From assembly GCA_000717735.1 (NCBI GenBank), contig JOBE01000030.1, forward strand, positions 23,485-87,484: a stretch of DNA of 64,000 bases. The letters are read 5' to 3'. Within the stretch, counting starts at the first letter, position 1. Each line of letters opens with the position of its first letter. A program made the position numbers and the translations under genes. The DNA is from Streptomyces griseoluteus (GTDB lineage: Bacteria > Actinomycetota > Actinomycetes > Streptomycetales > Streptomycetaceae). The notes beneath the pieces were generated by a model. It saw only the letters and a list, made by a program, of their open reading frames with translations, was not told the origin of the DNA and searched no databases. Below are positions 33,180 to 41,410 of the stretch, piece by piece.

Positions 33180-35273
33180 ATGAACGCGGGCAGCGGGGGC
33201 GGTGGCGGGGAGGCGGCCGAGAGGCTCCGCCGTGCGCCGGAGGGGCGGGACGCCGGGGCCGGGATCCTGGCCGACTACGGATCGGCCTTCCGGATGGGCG
33301 GCTTCGACTGGGACCTCACCGCCGGCACGATGATCATGGACGAGGCCGCCCTCGAGGTCTTCGACATGGACCGCGCCGAGTACGACGGCCGCCCCGAGTC
33401 CCTCGGCTCACGGGTCCTGCCGGACGAGGGCCGCCGCCTCGACACCCTCGTCGCCCAGGCCCTCAAGGAGGGCAGCGAGCAGTACGGCGCGTACTTCCGC
33501 ATCCGCCGCCGCGACGGCAGCCACCAGTGGACCCACACCCAGGGCATCGTCCACCGCGACGAATCGGGCCGCCCCGTGCGGATCGTCGGCGTCCTGCGCG
33601 ACGCCACCCACGAGCTCACCGAGTCCGCCGCCCGGCTCGGCCTCGACGAAGGACGGCGCAAGCGGGCCGGCGTCGTCGAGGGCACCACGGCGGCCCTCGC
33701 GTACGCGCGAACCGTGCAGGACGTCATCGACCTGCTCAACGACTCCCACGCGCTCGAACACTTCGGCGCCGCCAGCCTCGTCATGGGCCTCCTCGAAGCC
33801 GGCCGCATCCGTCTCGTCGCGGAGGGCCCCGACGGCGCGTTCGTGCCGGGCACCCGTTTCACCCGGGTGGACGAGCCGTACCCGATGAGCGAGGTGATCC
33901 GCACCCTGCGCCCGCGGTTCATCGACTCGGCCCGCGACTTCGCCGACTCCTTCCCGGTCCTCTGGCCGCACATCAGCGGGCTCGGCATCACCGCCGCCGC
34001 CTATCTGCCGCTCATCGCCCAGGCCCGGCCCATCGGCGCCCTCGGCCTGCTCTACAGCGACAAGACCGGATTCAGCGAGGACGAGCGGACCCTGCTCGTC
34101 GCCCTCGGCAGCAGCATCGCCCAGAGCCTCCAGCGGGCCATGCTGTACGAGCAGGAGCACGACCTCGCCGAGGGGCTCCAGCAGGCCATGCTGCCGCGCC
34201 GGATCCCCGACGTGCCCGGCGCCCAGACCGCGGTGCGCTACCGCTCGGCCCGCCTCGGCCGGGACATCGGCGGCGACTGGTACGACATCATCCCGCTGCC
34301 CGGCGGACGGGTCGGCGCGGTCATCGGCGACGTACAGGGCCACGACACCCACGCGGCGGCCGTCATGGGCCAGCTGAGGATCGTGCTGCGCGCGTACGCC
34401 GCCGAGGGCCACACCCCGGCCACGGTGATGGCTCGCGCCTCCGTCTTCCTGCACGAGCTGGACACCGAGCGCTTCGCGACCTGCACCTACGCGGAGGTCG
34501 ACCTCGCCACCGGGGTCGTCCAGGTGGTACGCGCCGGGCATGTCGACCCGCTGCTCAGGGAGGCCGACGGCCGCAGCCGCAGACTTCCGGTGGAGGGCGG
34601 GCTGCCGCTCGGGCTCTCCGCGGAGTTCGGCCGGCTCGACTACCCGGTGACCACCCTGGAACTGGACCCCGGACAGACCCTGATGCTCTACACCGACGGT
34701 CTGGTCGAGAAACCCGGCGCCGACCTCGACGAAGGCCTCCAGTGGCTCTCCGCCCTCGTCCGGCGCGGACCCGCCGACCTCCAGGAGCTCGCCGACCATC
34801 TGTGCGACGTGGTCGCCGACCGCGGCGGCGAGGACGACGTCGCGATCCTGCTGCTGCGCCGCCAGGGCGCGGCCGCCGCCCAGGGGGCCGGCCGGTTCCG
34901 GCAGCACGTCGCCCAGAACGACCCGGAGGCGCTGAGCTCGGCCCGGCACATGATCAGGGCGGCCGTACGGGCCTGGGGGGCCGGGGAACGCGCGGACGAG
35001 ATCGAGCTGGTCGCCGACGAGCTGATGACGAACGCGCTGATGCACACCGACGGCGGGGCGATCGTGACCCTGCGGGTCCTCGGCGGGGCCGAACGGCGGC
35101 TCCGGGTGGAGGTCGAGGACCGGTCCAGCGCCCTGCCCCGGCGCCGGGAGGCGGGGGAGGCGGGCGTGTCCGGGCGGGGGTTGTTCCTGGTCGACCAGCT
35201 CTCCGACGTGTGGGGCGTCGAGTCGCGGGGCGGAGGCAAGTGCGTGTGGTGCGAGTTCACCGTCGAGAACTGA
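33180..35273 (+). CDS. PAS-GAF-SpoIIE phosphatase-HATPase regulator
   Basis: A 697-residue multidomain regulator. Residues about 35-145 are a PAS fold (YFRIRRRDGSHQWTHTQGIVH), 170-320 a GAF domain, 345-560 a SpoIIE/PP2C phosphatase with intact metal motifs RDIGGDWYDI (362-370) and GDVQGHD (383-389) and closing GEDDVAILLL, and 570-695 an RsbW-like ATPase (LVADELMTNALMHTDG, GRGLFLVDQLSDVWG). It can thus combine signal sensing, dephosphorylation of a STAS protein and anti-sigma kinase activity. Partners are unknown; the family is large in streptomycetes. Confidence 0.93.
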   Translation: MNAGSGGGGGEAAERLRRAPEGRDAGAGILADYGSAFRMGGFDWDLTAGTMIMDEAALEVFDMDRAEYDGRPESLGSRVLPDEGRRLDTLVAQALKEGSEQYGAYFRIRRRDGSHQWTHTQGIVHRDESGRPVRIVGVLRDATHELTESAARLGLDEGRRKRAGVVEGTTAALAYARTVQDVIDLLNDSHALEHFGAASLVMGLLEAGRIRLVAEGPDGAFVPGTRFTRVDEPYPMSEVIRTLRPRFIDSARDFADSFPVLWPHISGLGITAAAYLPLIAQARPIGALGLLYSDKTGFSEDERTLLVALGSSIAQSLQRAMLYEQEHDLAEGLQQAMLPRRIPDVPGAQTAVRYRSARLGRDIGGDWYDIIPLPGGRVGAVIGDVQGHDTHAAAVMGQLRIVLRAYAAEGHTPATVMARASVFLHELDTERFATCTYAEVDLATGVVQVVRAGHVDPLLREADGRSRRLPVEGGLPLGLSAEFGRLDYPVTTLELDPGQTLMLYTDGLVEKPGADLDEGLQWLSALVRRGPADLQELADHLCDVVADRGGEDDVAILLLRRQGAAAAQGAGRFRQHVAQNDPEALSSARHMIRAAVRAWGAGERADEIELVADELMTNALMHTDGGAIVTLRVLGGAERRLRVEVEDRSSALPRRREAGEAGVSGRGLFLVDQLSDVWGVESRGGGKCVWCEFTVEN

Positions 35274-35275
35274 GC

Positions 35276-35330
35276 CCTTCACCCGGAAGCCCTTCACCCC
35301 GGAGCTCTTCATCCGGGAGCTCTTCACCCC
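35276..35330. repeat. 15-bp tandem repeat directly after the phosphatase stop codon
   Basis: Three full units (CCTTCACCCGGAAGC, CCTTCACCCCGGAGC, TCTTCATCCGGGAGC) plus a partial fourth, with TTCA spaced exactly 15 bp apart. The unit is a multiple of three and starts two bases past the stop codon, as if it was once coding. Confidence 0.8.
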
Positions 35331-35366
35331 TTCGTGGCCTTGTGGCCCGGCTCGCGGACCAGCGAT

Positions 35367-35407
35367 GTTAACTGAGCGTGAACTGATCGTACTTGACCGT
35401 AACTGTC
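35367..35407. promoter_or_regulatory. 11-bp phased direct repeats upstream of the wax ester synthase
   Basis: GTTAACTGA (35367), GTGAACTGA (35378), GTACTTGAC (35389) and GTAACTGTC (35399) follow each other at 11, 11 and 10 bp in an unusually AT-rich patch, 67 bp before the gene. Direct repeats on one helical turn are typical of OmpR/PhoB-type or SARP regulators. Confidence 0.55.
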
Positions 35408-35473
35408 GGTACGCGATTGACTTCGTTCCACCGCCTCCATCGCCTCTTCCGCGCAGGACGTGAGGACACACCC

Positions 35474-36937
35474 GTGAGCAGCGAGCTACTGGCACCGCTT
35501 GACCTGGCCTTCTGGCACCTGGAATCCACCGCCCACCCCCTGCACCTCGGAGCGCTCGCCCACTTCGGCCCCGTGCCCCCGGACGGCACACCAGGCCGGG
35601 AACCCCTGGACGTCCTGGACCTGCTCGCCCGCCGTGCCGCCGCCGTCCCCCGGCTCCGGATGCGCGTCCGCGACGTCCTCCTCCCCGTCGGTGGCGCCGC
35701 CTGGAGCGCGGACCCGGACTTCGACGTGCACCGCCACGTCCACGAGATCACCCTCCCCGGCGCCGACTTCCCCGCCGAGACCGCCCGGCTCGCCGCCGAA
35801 CTCATGGAGCGCCCGGTCGCCCGCGGCCTGCCGCCCTGGGAGATGTACCTGCTGAGCGGCGCCCCCGACGGCTCCTTCGCCGTCCTCGTCAAGCTCCACC
35901 ACGCCCTCGCCGACGGCATGCGGGCCGTCGCCATCGGCGCCGGGATCTTCGACGAGATCGCCGCGGGCCGGCGCCCCGCGCGCCGCCCCCGCCCCGTACC
36001 GCCGGGCTCCTGGCTCCCCGGCCCCGGACGGCTCCTCGGCATCGCCAGGGAGCGGCTCGGCGACCTCGGCAGGGCCGTCGAGGTCGGCGCGTCCGTGGTC
36101 GGATCCTCCGTCCTCCGCGCCGGCCGCCTCGACGGCCCGGACACCGCGCTCGCCGCCGAGTCCAGCGGGACCCGCCGCGTCGCCACCGTGACCCTGCCCC
36201 TCGACCGCGTGCACCGGGTCCGCCGCGGCACCGGCGGAACCGCCAACGACGTCCTCCTCGCGGTCGTCGCCGGAGCCCTCCGCCGCTGGTTCGAAGGACG
36301 CGGCCTCCCCCTCCCTGGGGCCGACCCCCGGGCCCTGGTCCCCGTGTCGCGCCGCCGCCCTGGCGCCCCGCCCGGCCCGGGCAACAGCCTCTCCGGCTAC
36401 CTCGTCGACCTGCCCGTCACCGAGCCCGATCCGGCCGCGCGGCTGGCCGCCGTCCGGCAGGGCATGGACCGCAACAAGGCCGCCGGGCCCTTCCGCGGCG
36501 CCGGTGCGGTCGCCCTGCTCGCCGACCGGCTGCACCCGCTCGCCCACCGTTTCGGCGCCCCGCTCGCCTCCGGCGCCGCCCGGCTCCTCTTCGACCTCCT
36601 CGTCACCCAGGTGCCGCTGCCCCGCTCCGCGCTCTCCCTCGGCGGCGCGCCGCTCCGCGCGCTCTTCCCCATGGCCCCGCTCGCCCGCGGCCAGTCCCTC
36701 GCCGTCGCCATGTCCCCGTACGGCGGACAGGTCCACATCGGCCTCGTCGCCGACGGCGAGGCCGTCCCCGACCTCGACGCGCTGGCCGCCGCGCTCACGG
36801 CCGAACTCGACCTCCTCGACCCGCCGGAGACTCGTGACGACCTGCCCGAGACCCCTGACGACCTGCCGGAGACCCCAGGTGACCTGCCGGAGAGCCCTGA
36901 CGAACCGTCGGAGAGCCCTGACCTCGTGACCGCCTGA
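35474..36937 (+). CDS. wax ester synthase/diacylglycerol acyltransferase (WS/DGAT)
   Basis: A 487-residue acyltransferase of the bacterial WS/DGAT type, which makes triacylglycerol or wax esters from acyl-CoA. GTG 35474 has GAGGAC upstream. The catalytic HHxxxDG is HHALADG (142-148); other marks are FDVHRHVHEITLPG and GNSLSGYLVDLPVTEPDPAARL, near the usual PLP-type NxxG region. No signal peptide is seen; such enzymes work at the inner face of the membrane and on lipid bodies. The C-terminus ends in four 7-residue acidic repeats (DDLPETP type), which are unusual for the family. Confidence 0.93.
   Translation: MSSELLAPLDLAFWHLESTAHPLHLGALAHFGPVPPDGTPGREPLDVLDLLARRAAAVPRLRMRVRDVLLPVGGAAWSADPDFDVHRHVHEITLPGADFPAETARLAAELMERPVARGLPPWEMYLLSGAPDGSFAVLVKLHHALADGMRAVAIGAGIFDEIAAGRRPARRPRPVPPGSWLPGPGRLLGIARERLGDLGRAVEVGASVVGSSVLRAGRLDGPDTALAAESSGTRRVATVTLPLDRVHRVRRGTGGTANDVLLAVVAGALRRWFEGRGLPLPGADPRALVPVSRRRPGAPPGPGNSLSGYLVDLPVTEPDPAARLAAVRQGMDRNKAAGPFRGAGAVALLADRLHPLAHRFGAPLASGAARLLFDLLVTQVPLPRSALSLGGAPLRALFPMAPLARGQSLAVAMSPYGGQVHIGLVADGEAVPDLDALAAALTAELDLLDPPETRDDLPETPDDLPETPGDLPESPDEPSESPDLVTA
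36836..36919. repeat. four 21-bp tandem repeats in the WS/DGAT 3' end
   Basis: Units 36836-36856, 36857-36877, 36878-36898 and 36899-36919 encode DDLPETP, DDLPETP, GDLPESP and DEPSESP. They lie in the last 30 codons, outside the catalytic fold. Confidence 0.9.
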
Positions 36938-36967
36938 CGGCCCTCGCCGGCGCGAGCCCGGCCGTCA
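36935..36967. terminator. stem-loop joining two convergent stop codons
   Basis: TGACGGCC (36935-36942) pairs with GGCCGTCA (36960-36967) across 17 nt. Each arm contains the stop codon of one of the two converging genes. Confidence 0.55.
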
Positions 36968-38659
36968 CGCCGTGCACGTCGTGCCCGGCCGGACCCTGGT
37001 GAGCGCGATCAGGTACTCCTCGACCTTCCTGTCGACACAGGCGTTGCGGCCGTACCCGGTGTGACCGGTGGAGTCGAACGACAACAGCATGCCGTCGGGG
37101 AACTGGCGCGCCAGGCTCACCGCCTCCCCGTACGGGGTCGCGGGGTCGCCCGCCGTGCCCACGACGAGGACCGGCGGGACCCCCGGGGCGTGCACCCGGT
37201 GCGGCCGCCCGGGACCTGTGGGCCAGTCCCGGCAGACCAGCTCGTTCGTCACCCCGGTCGTGCCGTAGACGCCCGCGGCCTTCTCGGCGGGGGCCAGGGC
37301 GTTCCAGTAGGCCTGCGCGTCGCGCGGATGGGGGACGTCGAGGCAGTTGATCGCGATGAGGGCGGCGTCGCGGTTGTCCTCGGGAACGTCCGCCTCCTCT
37401 GCGGAACCGGTGTCAGCCTCAGCCTCAGCCTCAGCCTCAGCCTCGGCTTCGGCTTCGGCTTCGGCTTCGGCTCCTGCTCCGGCTCCGGCTCCGGCTTCGG
37501 TTTCGGGGTCCGGGGACTCCTCCCCGCCCGCCGCCAGGGCCGCCAGTTTCGTCCCGTCACCGTCGTCCGCCGCGCGCAGGGCATCGGACAGGTCCGCCCA
37601 CTGGTCCTCCGGCGTGTACATGGACAGGCTCAGCGCCGAGACGAGGCCCGCGGCGTCGAGACCGTACGTGGAGCCGTCGACCGGCAGTGGTTCCCGCTGC
37701 GTCCGCTCGAGGAGCCGGTCGATCAGCGCGCGTATCTCCTCGGGCGTCGCGCCGGGGCAGGCGTCGCCGATCGTGGCGGCGCAGGACTGGGCGTACTCCT
37801 CCACCGCCTCCCGGAACCCGGTGGACTGGCCGAGCATGCGCTGCCGCCAGTCGAGGGACGGGTCGACCGCCCCGTCCAGGACCATCGCCCGTACGCGGCG
37901 CGGAAACTGCTCGGCGTACGAGGTGCCCAGGCTGGTGCCGTACGACCAGCCGACGTACGTCAGCCTCCGCTCGCCCAGCGCCGCCCGCAGCACGTCCAGG
38001 TCCCGGGCCGCGTCGTCCGTGCCGACGTGCGGCAGCAGCGCCCCACTGGCCTTCCGGCAGTCGGCGGCCGTCGTCCGTGCGGCGGCGAGCACGTCGGCGC
38101 GTTCGGCGTCCGTCCGGGGGTGGAGCGGTGTGCCCCCGGGCTCCCCGTCGGTCGGTTCGGCGTGCTCGGTCGGCTCCCCGGTGAGGCAGGTCAGGGCCGG
38201 TTTGCTCTCCCCGACCCCGCGCGGGTCGAACGACACGACGTCGAACCGTTCGCGTACGCCCCGCCCCAGGTCGTCGGCGACGCCGTCCTTGATGAGCCGC
38301 ACCCCGCGCTCCCCGGGGCCGCCGGGGTTGAGGACGAGCGAGCCGACGCGCTTCCCCGGGGCCGCGGTCACCGCCTTCGCCACCGGCAGCACGAACGTCC
38401 TGCCGTCGGCGGGGCGGGAGTAGTCCATCGGGACGGTGAGCGCGGCACACCGGTACGCGCCGCAGGGCCGCCAGGTGAGGTTCTGGCCGTAGAAGCGCGC
38501 GAGGTCGGGGCGGGCGGCGGGGTCGGCGGGGGCGGCCGAGGACCTCGGCCGGCTCCCGTCCGAGCCCGGCCCGGCCGTGCAGGCCGCCAGGGAGGCGGTG
38601 CCGAGCACGGCGAGGGCAAGGACGAGGGCCTGACGGCGGCGGGTGGGGGCGGTGATCAC
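36965..38659 (-). CDS. TAP-like alpha/beta-hydrolase lipoprotein (tripeptidyl aminopeptidase type)
   Basis: A 564-residue exported peptidase-like hydrolase. GTG 38659 has GGGAG 7 nt upstream. The signal ends in LGTASLAACTAG, a lipobox. The oxyanion region is LNPGGPGERG, the nucleophile is in YVGWSYGTSLGTSYAE, the Asp in VVGTAGDPATPYGEA and the His in FDSTGHTGYGRNACVD, as in streptomycete Slp/Tap proteases that trim secreted proteins. An insert of Ala-Glu and Ala-Gly dipeptides from a hexanucleotide repeat sits between the cap and the C-terminal TAP domain. Two 11-bp direct repeats lie upstream, near a two-component system. Confidence 0.92.
   Translation of the reverse strand: MITAPTRRRQALVLALAVLGTASLAACTAGPGSDGSRPRSSAAPADPAARPDLARFYGQNLTWRPCGAYRCAALTVPMDYSRPADGRTFVLPVAKAVTAAPGKRVGSLVLNPGGPGERGVRLIKDGVADDLGRGVRERFDVVSFDPRGVGESKPALTCLTGEPTEHAEPTDGEPGGTPLHPRTDAERADVLAAARTTAADCRKASGALLPHVGTDDAARDLDVLRAALGERRLTYVGWSYGTSLGTSYAEQFPRRVRAMVLDGAVDPSLDWRQRMLGQSTGFREAVEEYAQSCAATIGDACPGATPEEIRALIDRLLERTQREPLPVDGSTYGLDAAGLVSALSLSMYTPEDQWADLSDALRAADDGDGTKLAALAAGGEESPDPETEAGAGAGAGAEAEAEAEAEAEAEAEAEADTGSAEEADVPEDNRDAALIAINCLDVPHPRDAQAYWNALAPAEKAAGVYGTTGVTNELVCRDWPTGPGRPHRVHAPGVPPVLVVGTAGDPATPYGEAVSLARQFPDGMLLSFDSTGHTGYGRNACVDRKVEEYLIALTRVRPGTTCTA
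37413..37502. repeat. 15-unit hexanucleotide repeat coding (Glu/Gly-Ala)n
   Basis: Five TCAGCC, five TCGGCT, then CCTGCT, three CCGGCT and TCGGTT, all hexamers in register. In the peptidase they encode alternating Ala with Glu or Gly. The block structure, with runs of identical units, suggests recent slippage. Confidence 0.92.
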
Positions 38660-38704
38660 GAGGTACTCCCATGGTGGTCGGTCCAGGGAAGGATCACGCG
38701 CGGA

Positions 38705-38723
38705 TGCTGAGGATTTGCTGAGG
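38705..38723. promoter_or_regulatory. 11-bp direct repeats (TGCTGAGG) upstream of the peptidase
   Basis: TGCTGAGG occurs at 38705-38712 and 38716-38723, start to start 11 bp, about 46 bp upstream of the peptidase start. It has the geometry of an OmpR-family box; an OmpR-family regulator is encoded just upstream at 40166. Confidence 0.45.
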
Positions 38724-38783
38724 CGGCGCATGCGGCCGTGGGCACATCGGCCCTGCGTCGGATCGCGTCAGGGCCTCCGGCCC

Positions 38784-40169
38784 TCAGCCGTCGACCGGCG
38801 CGCCTCCCTTCGCGTCCGGAGTCGGCAGCCGCAGGACGAACCGGGCCCCGCCGAGCTCCGAACGGTCCGCCGTGAGGGTGCCGCCGTGGGCGTGGGCGAC
38901 CCAGGAGGCGATGGACAGGCCGAGACCGGTGGACCCCGACCCGCTGCGGAACCGTTCGAACAAGGCGCCGGCGACCTCCGGAGGCAGGCCGGGGCCCGCG
39001 TCCTCGACCGTCAGCGTGCCGGACCGGGACACCGTGACGCGTACGTCCGCCGGGACCCCCGGCGCGTGGCCGTGCGCGAGCGCGTTGCCGAGGAGGTTGC
39101 CGACGGCCCGGCGTACCAGATCGGGATCGGCGACCACGACGGACTCCTCGGCCTCCACCCGTACCCGATGACCCACCCGATACCCCGCCCGATGCCCCTC
39201 CGTGGAGGTCTCGACCGCCTCTTCGGCGACCGCCTCCACCACCTGGTCGAGGCGCAGCGGCTGGCGGGCCACCGTGGCCGTACCTGACATGAGCCGGGCC
39301 CGGGTGAGGAGCCCGTCGACAAGGCGGCCCATGCCCTCCGCGAGGCGGAGCGTGCGCCGGTGCACGTCCGTGCTGTCCGTCTCGCCGCGCAGCGCCGTCT
39401 CCGCGAGCGTCCGCAGCGAGGCGGCCGGGGTCCGCAGGTCGTGGGCGGCGTCCGCCAGGAACGCCTCCTGCTGGCCGAGCGCGCTGAGCGCGGGCCGGAC
39501 CGCCCGCCCCGACAGGACGTGACCGACGGCCGCCGAAAGCAGGACGAGTACGGCGCAGCCGCCCGCCACGCCCCACACCAGCCGCCGGTGGTCGTCCCGC
39601 TGGGCCGTCGCGTCGGCCAGGGTGACGAGGACGCCCTGAGGCCCTTCGTCCTCCGTGGCGTCCGCCGGGTAGAAGGGCAGCGCGAACACCCGTACCGGTG
39701 TGCCGTCCGTCGCGCGCCGGTCGAAGCCGCGCGCCGCGCCCTCCCGGGCCACGGTGCGCCCGGCCTCCAGGACCACGCCGGGGCCGACGGTCACGCACGG
39801 TTCGGCGGGCGCGTGCTGCACGGTGAGGCCGCCGTCGTGGCGGGTTCCCGGGTCGGCGCGGGGCGTCAGGAGGACGGTCAGCGGCGGGCAGCCGGTGTTC
39901 ACGGTGTCCGCGAGGACGTCCGTGACGAGCCGCCCGTTCTCGTCGGTCTCCAGGAGGCCGAGGGCCCAGCTGGTGTCCGCGTCCATCGAGTGGTCGAGCT
40001 GCTCCCGCCAGCGGGCGCTGTCACTGCGCACGGCGAACACGGCCATCGCGACCAGCCCCACGGCGCTCGTCAGCGCGAACAGCAGGCTGATCCGCCGGCG
40101 CAGCCGAAGCACCCGTGCCGCCGGCGTGAGCGGGGACGTGGGCGAGCGGCGGGGGAAGGACGGGCTCAC
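38784..40169 (-). CDS. sensor histidine kinase
   Basis: A 461-residue kinase from GTG 40169, overlapping the regulator stop by 4 nt. One span (ISLLFALTSAVGLVAMAVFA) precedes an external sensor domain of about 125 residues with the short repeat of Cys in TGCPPLT and EPCVTV, which could form a disulfide. A second span (GVAGGCAVLVLLSAAVGHVL) follows. The phospho-acceptor helix is LADAAHDLRTPAASL; NLLGNALAHGHA, EDAGPGLPPE and STGLGLSIASWVAHAHGG complete the ATPase. The 25-bp region HRAGYRVGHRV contains short repeats. The peptidase gene downstream is a plausible target. Confidence 0.93.
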   Translation of the reverse strand: MSPSFPRRSPTSPLTPAARVLRLRRRISLLFALTSAVGLVAMAVFAVRSDSARWREQLDHSMDADTSWALGLLETDENGRLVTDVLADTVNTGCPPLTVLLTPRADPGTRHDGGLTVQHAPAEPCVTVGPGVVLEAGRTVAREGAARGFDRRATDGTPVRVFALPFYPADATEDEGPQGVLVTLADATAQRDDHRRLVWGVAGGCAVLVLLSAAVGHVLSGRAVRPALSALGQQEAFLADAAHDLRTPAASLRTLAETALRGETDSTDVHRRTLRLAEGMGRLVDGLLTRARLMSGTATVARQPLRLDQVVEAVAEEAVETSTEGHRAGYRVGHRVRVEAEESVVVADPDLVRRAVGNLLGNALAHGHAPGVPADVRVTVSRSGTLTVEDAGPGLPPEVAGALFERFRSGSGSTGLGLSIASWVAHAHGGTLTADRSELGGARFVLRLPTPDAKGGAPVDG

Positions 40170-40846
40170 CGCGCGCCGTCGGGGGCGAGCCGGTAGCCGA
40201 CCCCGCGCACGGTGTGGATCAGCGGCGGGTCCCCGAGCTTGCGGCGGAGCTGGGAGACGAGCACTTCGAGGACGTTGGACTGCGGCTCGGCCATCTCGTC
40301 CCAGCAGCTCTCGATCAGATCGGCGCGGGTGACGGCCTGGTCGACGCGGGCCGCGAGGACTTCCAGGACCGCGAACTCCCTGGTGGTGAGCGTGAGCAGG
40401 ACCCCGGCCCGGCGGACGTGCCGGCGGGCGGTGTCGACGTCCAGGTCGCCGACGCGGTGGACGGGAGGGCGGACGACGGCGGAGCGGCGGCACAGACTGC
40501 GCACCCGGGCGACCAGTTCGGGCACGGCGAACGGCTTGACGAGGTAGTCGTCGCCGCCGCCGGCGAAGCCCTCCACCCGGTCCGCCACCGTGTCGCGCGC
40601 GGTGAGGAACAGCACCGGCACCGTGCCGCCGCCCCGCCGGAACCCGTCGACGTAGGCGACGGCGTCCCCGGAGGGCAGCATCCGGTCGAAGACCGCGCAG
40701 TCGTACGCGGTGACGAACAGGGCCTCGTCGGCCCGCGGCAGATCGGCGGCCTCGTCGACGGCGAGCCCGGCGGCCCGCAGAGCGGCGGCCACCCCGAACC
40801 GAAGGTCTTCGTCGTCCTCGACGAGCAGTACGCGCACGTCATCCAC
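40166..40846 (-). CDS. OmpR-family response regulator
   Basis: A 226-residue regulator. The receiver has VRVLLVEDDEDLRFG, DCAVFDRMLPSGDAV (phospho-Asp in VFD), FLTARD and YLVKPFAVPEL; the winged helix ends VLEVLVSQLRRKLGDPPLIHTVRGVGYRLAP. It precedes and overlaps its cognate kinase gene. ATG at 40846. Confidence 0.95.
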   Translation of the reverse strand: MDDVRVLLVEDDEDLRFGVAAALRAAGLAVDEAADLPRADEALFVTAYDCAVFDRMLPSGDAVAYVDGFRRGGGTVPVLFLTARDTVADRVEGFAGGGDDYLVKPFAVPELVARVRSLCRRSAVVRPPVHRVGDLDVDTARRHVRRAGVLLTLTTREFAVLEVLAARVDQAVTRADLIESCWDEMAEPQSNVLEVLVSQLRRKLGDPPLIHTVRGVGYRLAPDGAR

Positions 40847-40900
40847 CCTAAGGCCGTTCCGCTCCGGCGGGGTTCGCGGCTCGTGTGCCGGGCTCAGGGC

Positions 40901-41236
40901 TCAGGGCAGGGTTTCGAGGCGCTCTCTGTTGTCCTCGCCCCACTGGCCGAGGGGGGTGAGAGCGGCGAGGAGCGAGTGGCCGAACTCGGTCAGCGAGTAC
41001 TCCACCTTCGGTGGCACCTGGTGATGGACCTCGCGGTGCACCAGGCCACTGGCCTCCAGCTCCCGCAGGTGCAGGATCAGCATCCGCTCACTGATGCCGG
41101 CCACCGTCCGGCGCAACTCGCCGAAGCGCAGCGGTCCTTCGCCGAGCCAGAACAGGATCAGTCCTTTCCATTTGCCTCCCATGACGTCGATGGCGGCGTC
41201 CAGACCGCAGGTGTAACTCCGCTTCCGCACCGGCAT
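40901..41236 (-). CDS. HxlR-family transcriptional regulator
   Basis: A 111-residue winged-helix protein from ATG 41236 behind TAGGGGAA. The HxlR marks are CGLDAAIDVMGGKWKGLILFWL, FGELRRTVAGISERMLILHLRELE and EYSLTEFGHSLLAAL. Cys10 is in the position of the redox Cys of QorR/YodB/HypR-type members, so quinone or oxidant sensing is possible. It is divergent from an imine-reductase-like gene across 174 bp that contain GTAC half-sites. Confidence 0.92.
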   Translation of the reverse strand: MPVRKRSYTCGLDAAIDVMGGKWKGLILFWLGEGPLRFGELRRTVAGISERMLILHLRELEASGLVHREVHHQVPPKVEYSLTEFGHSLLAALTPLGQWGEDNRERLETLP

Positions 41237-41251
41237 TTCCCCTAACAAAAC

Positions 41252-41279
41252 TGTGGGTACCCGACAGAATTGTAGGTAC
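41252..41279. promoter_or_regulatory. possible HxlR operator
   Basis: TGTGGGTAC (41252-41260) and TGTAGGTAC (41271-41279) are direct repeats 19 bp apart, each ending in GTAC, in the HxlR/reductase divergent region. HxlR regulators commonly bind paired GTAC-like half-sites near their own start. Confidence 0.5.
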
Positions 41280-41410
41280 TTGAAGAAGTGTCGGTGTGGC
41301 CGCAGCATGGATCAGGCGTCGCTCGGCAAGGGCAGTGAACTCCCCTCGGGTGACGGCAGTTCGACCCATTTCGCGCTTCGGATGCATCGGCATCAGGCAG
41401 GGGCACACGT

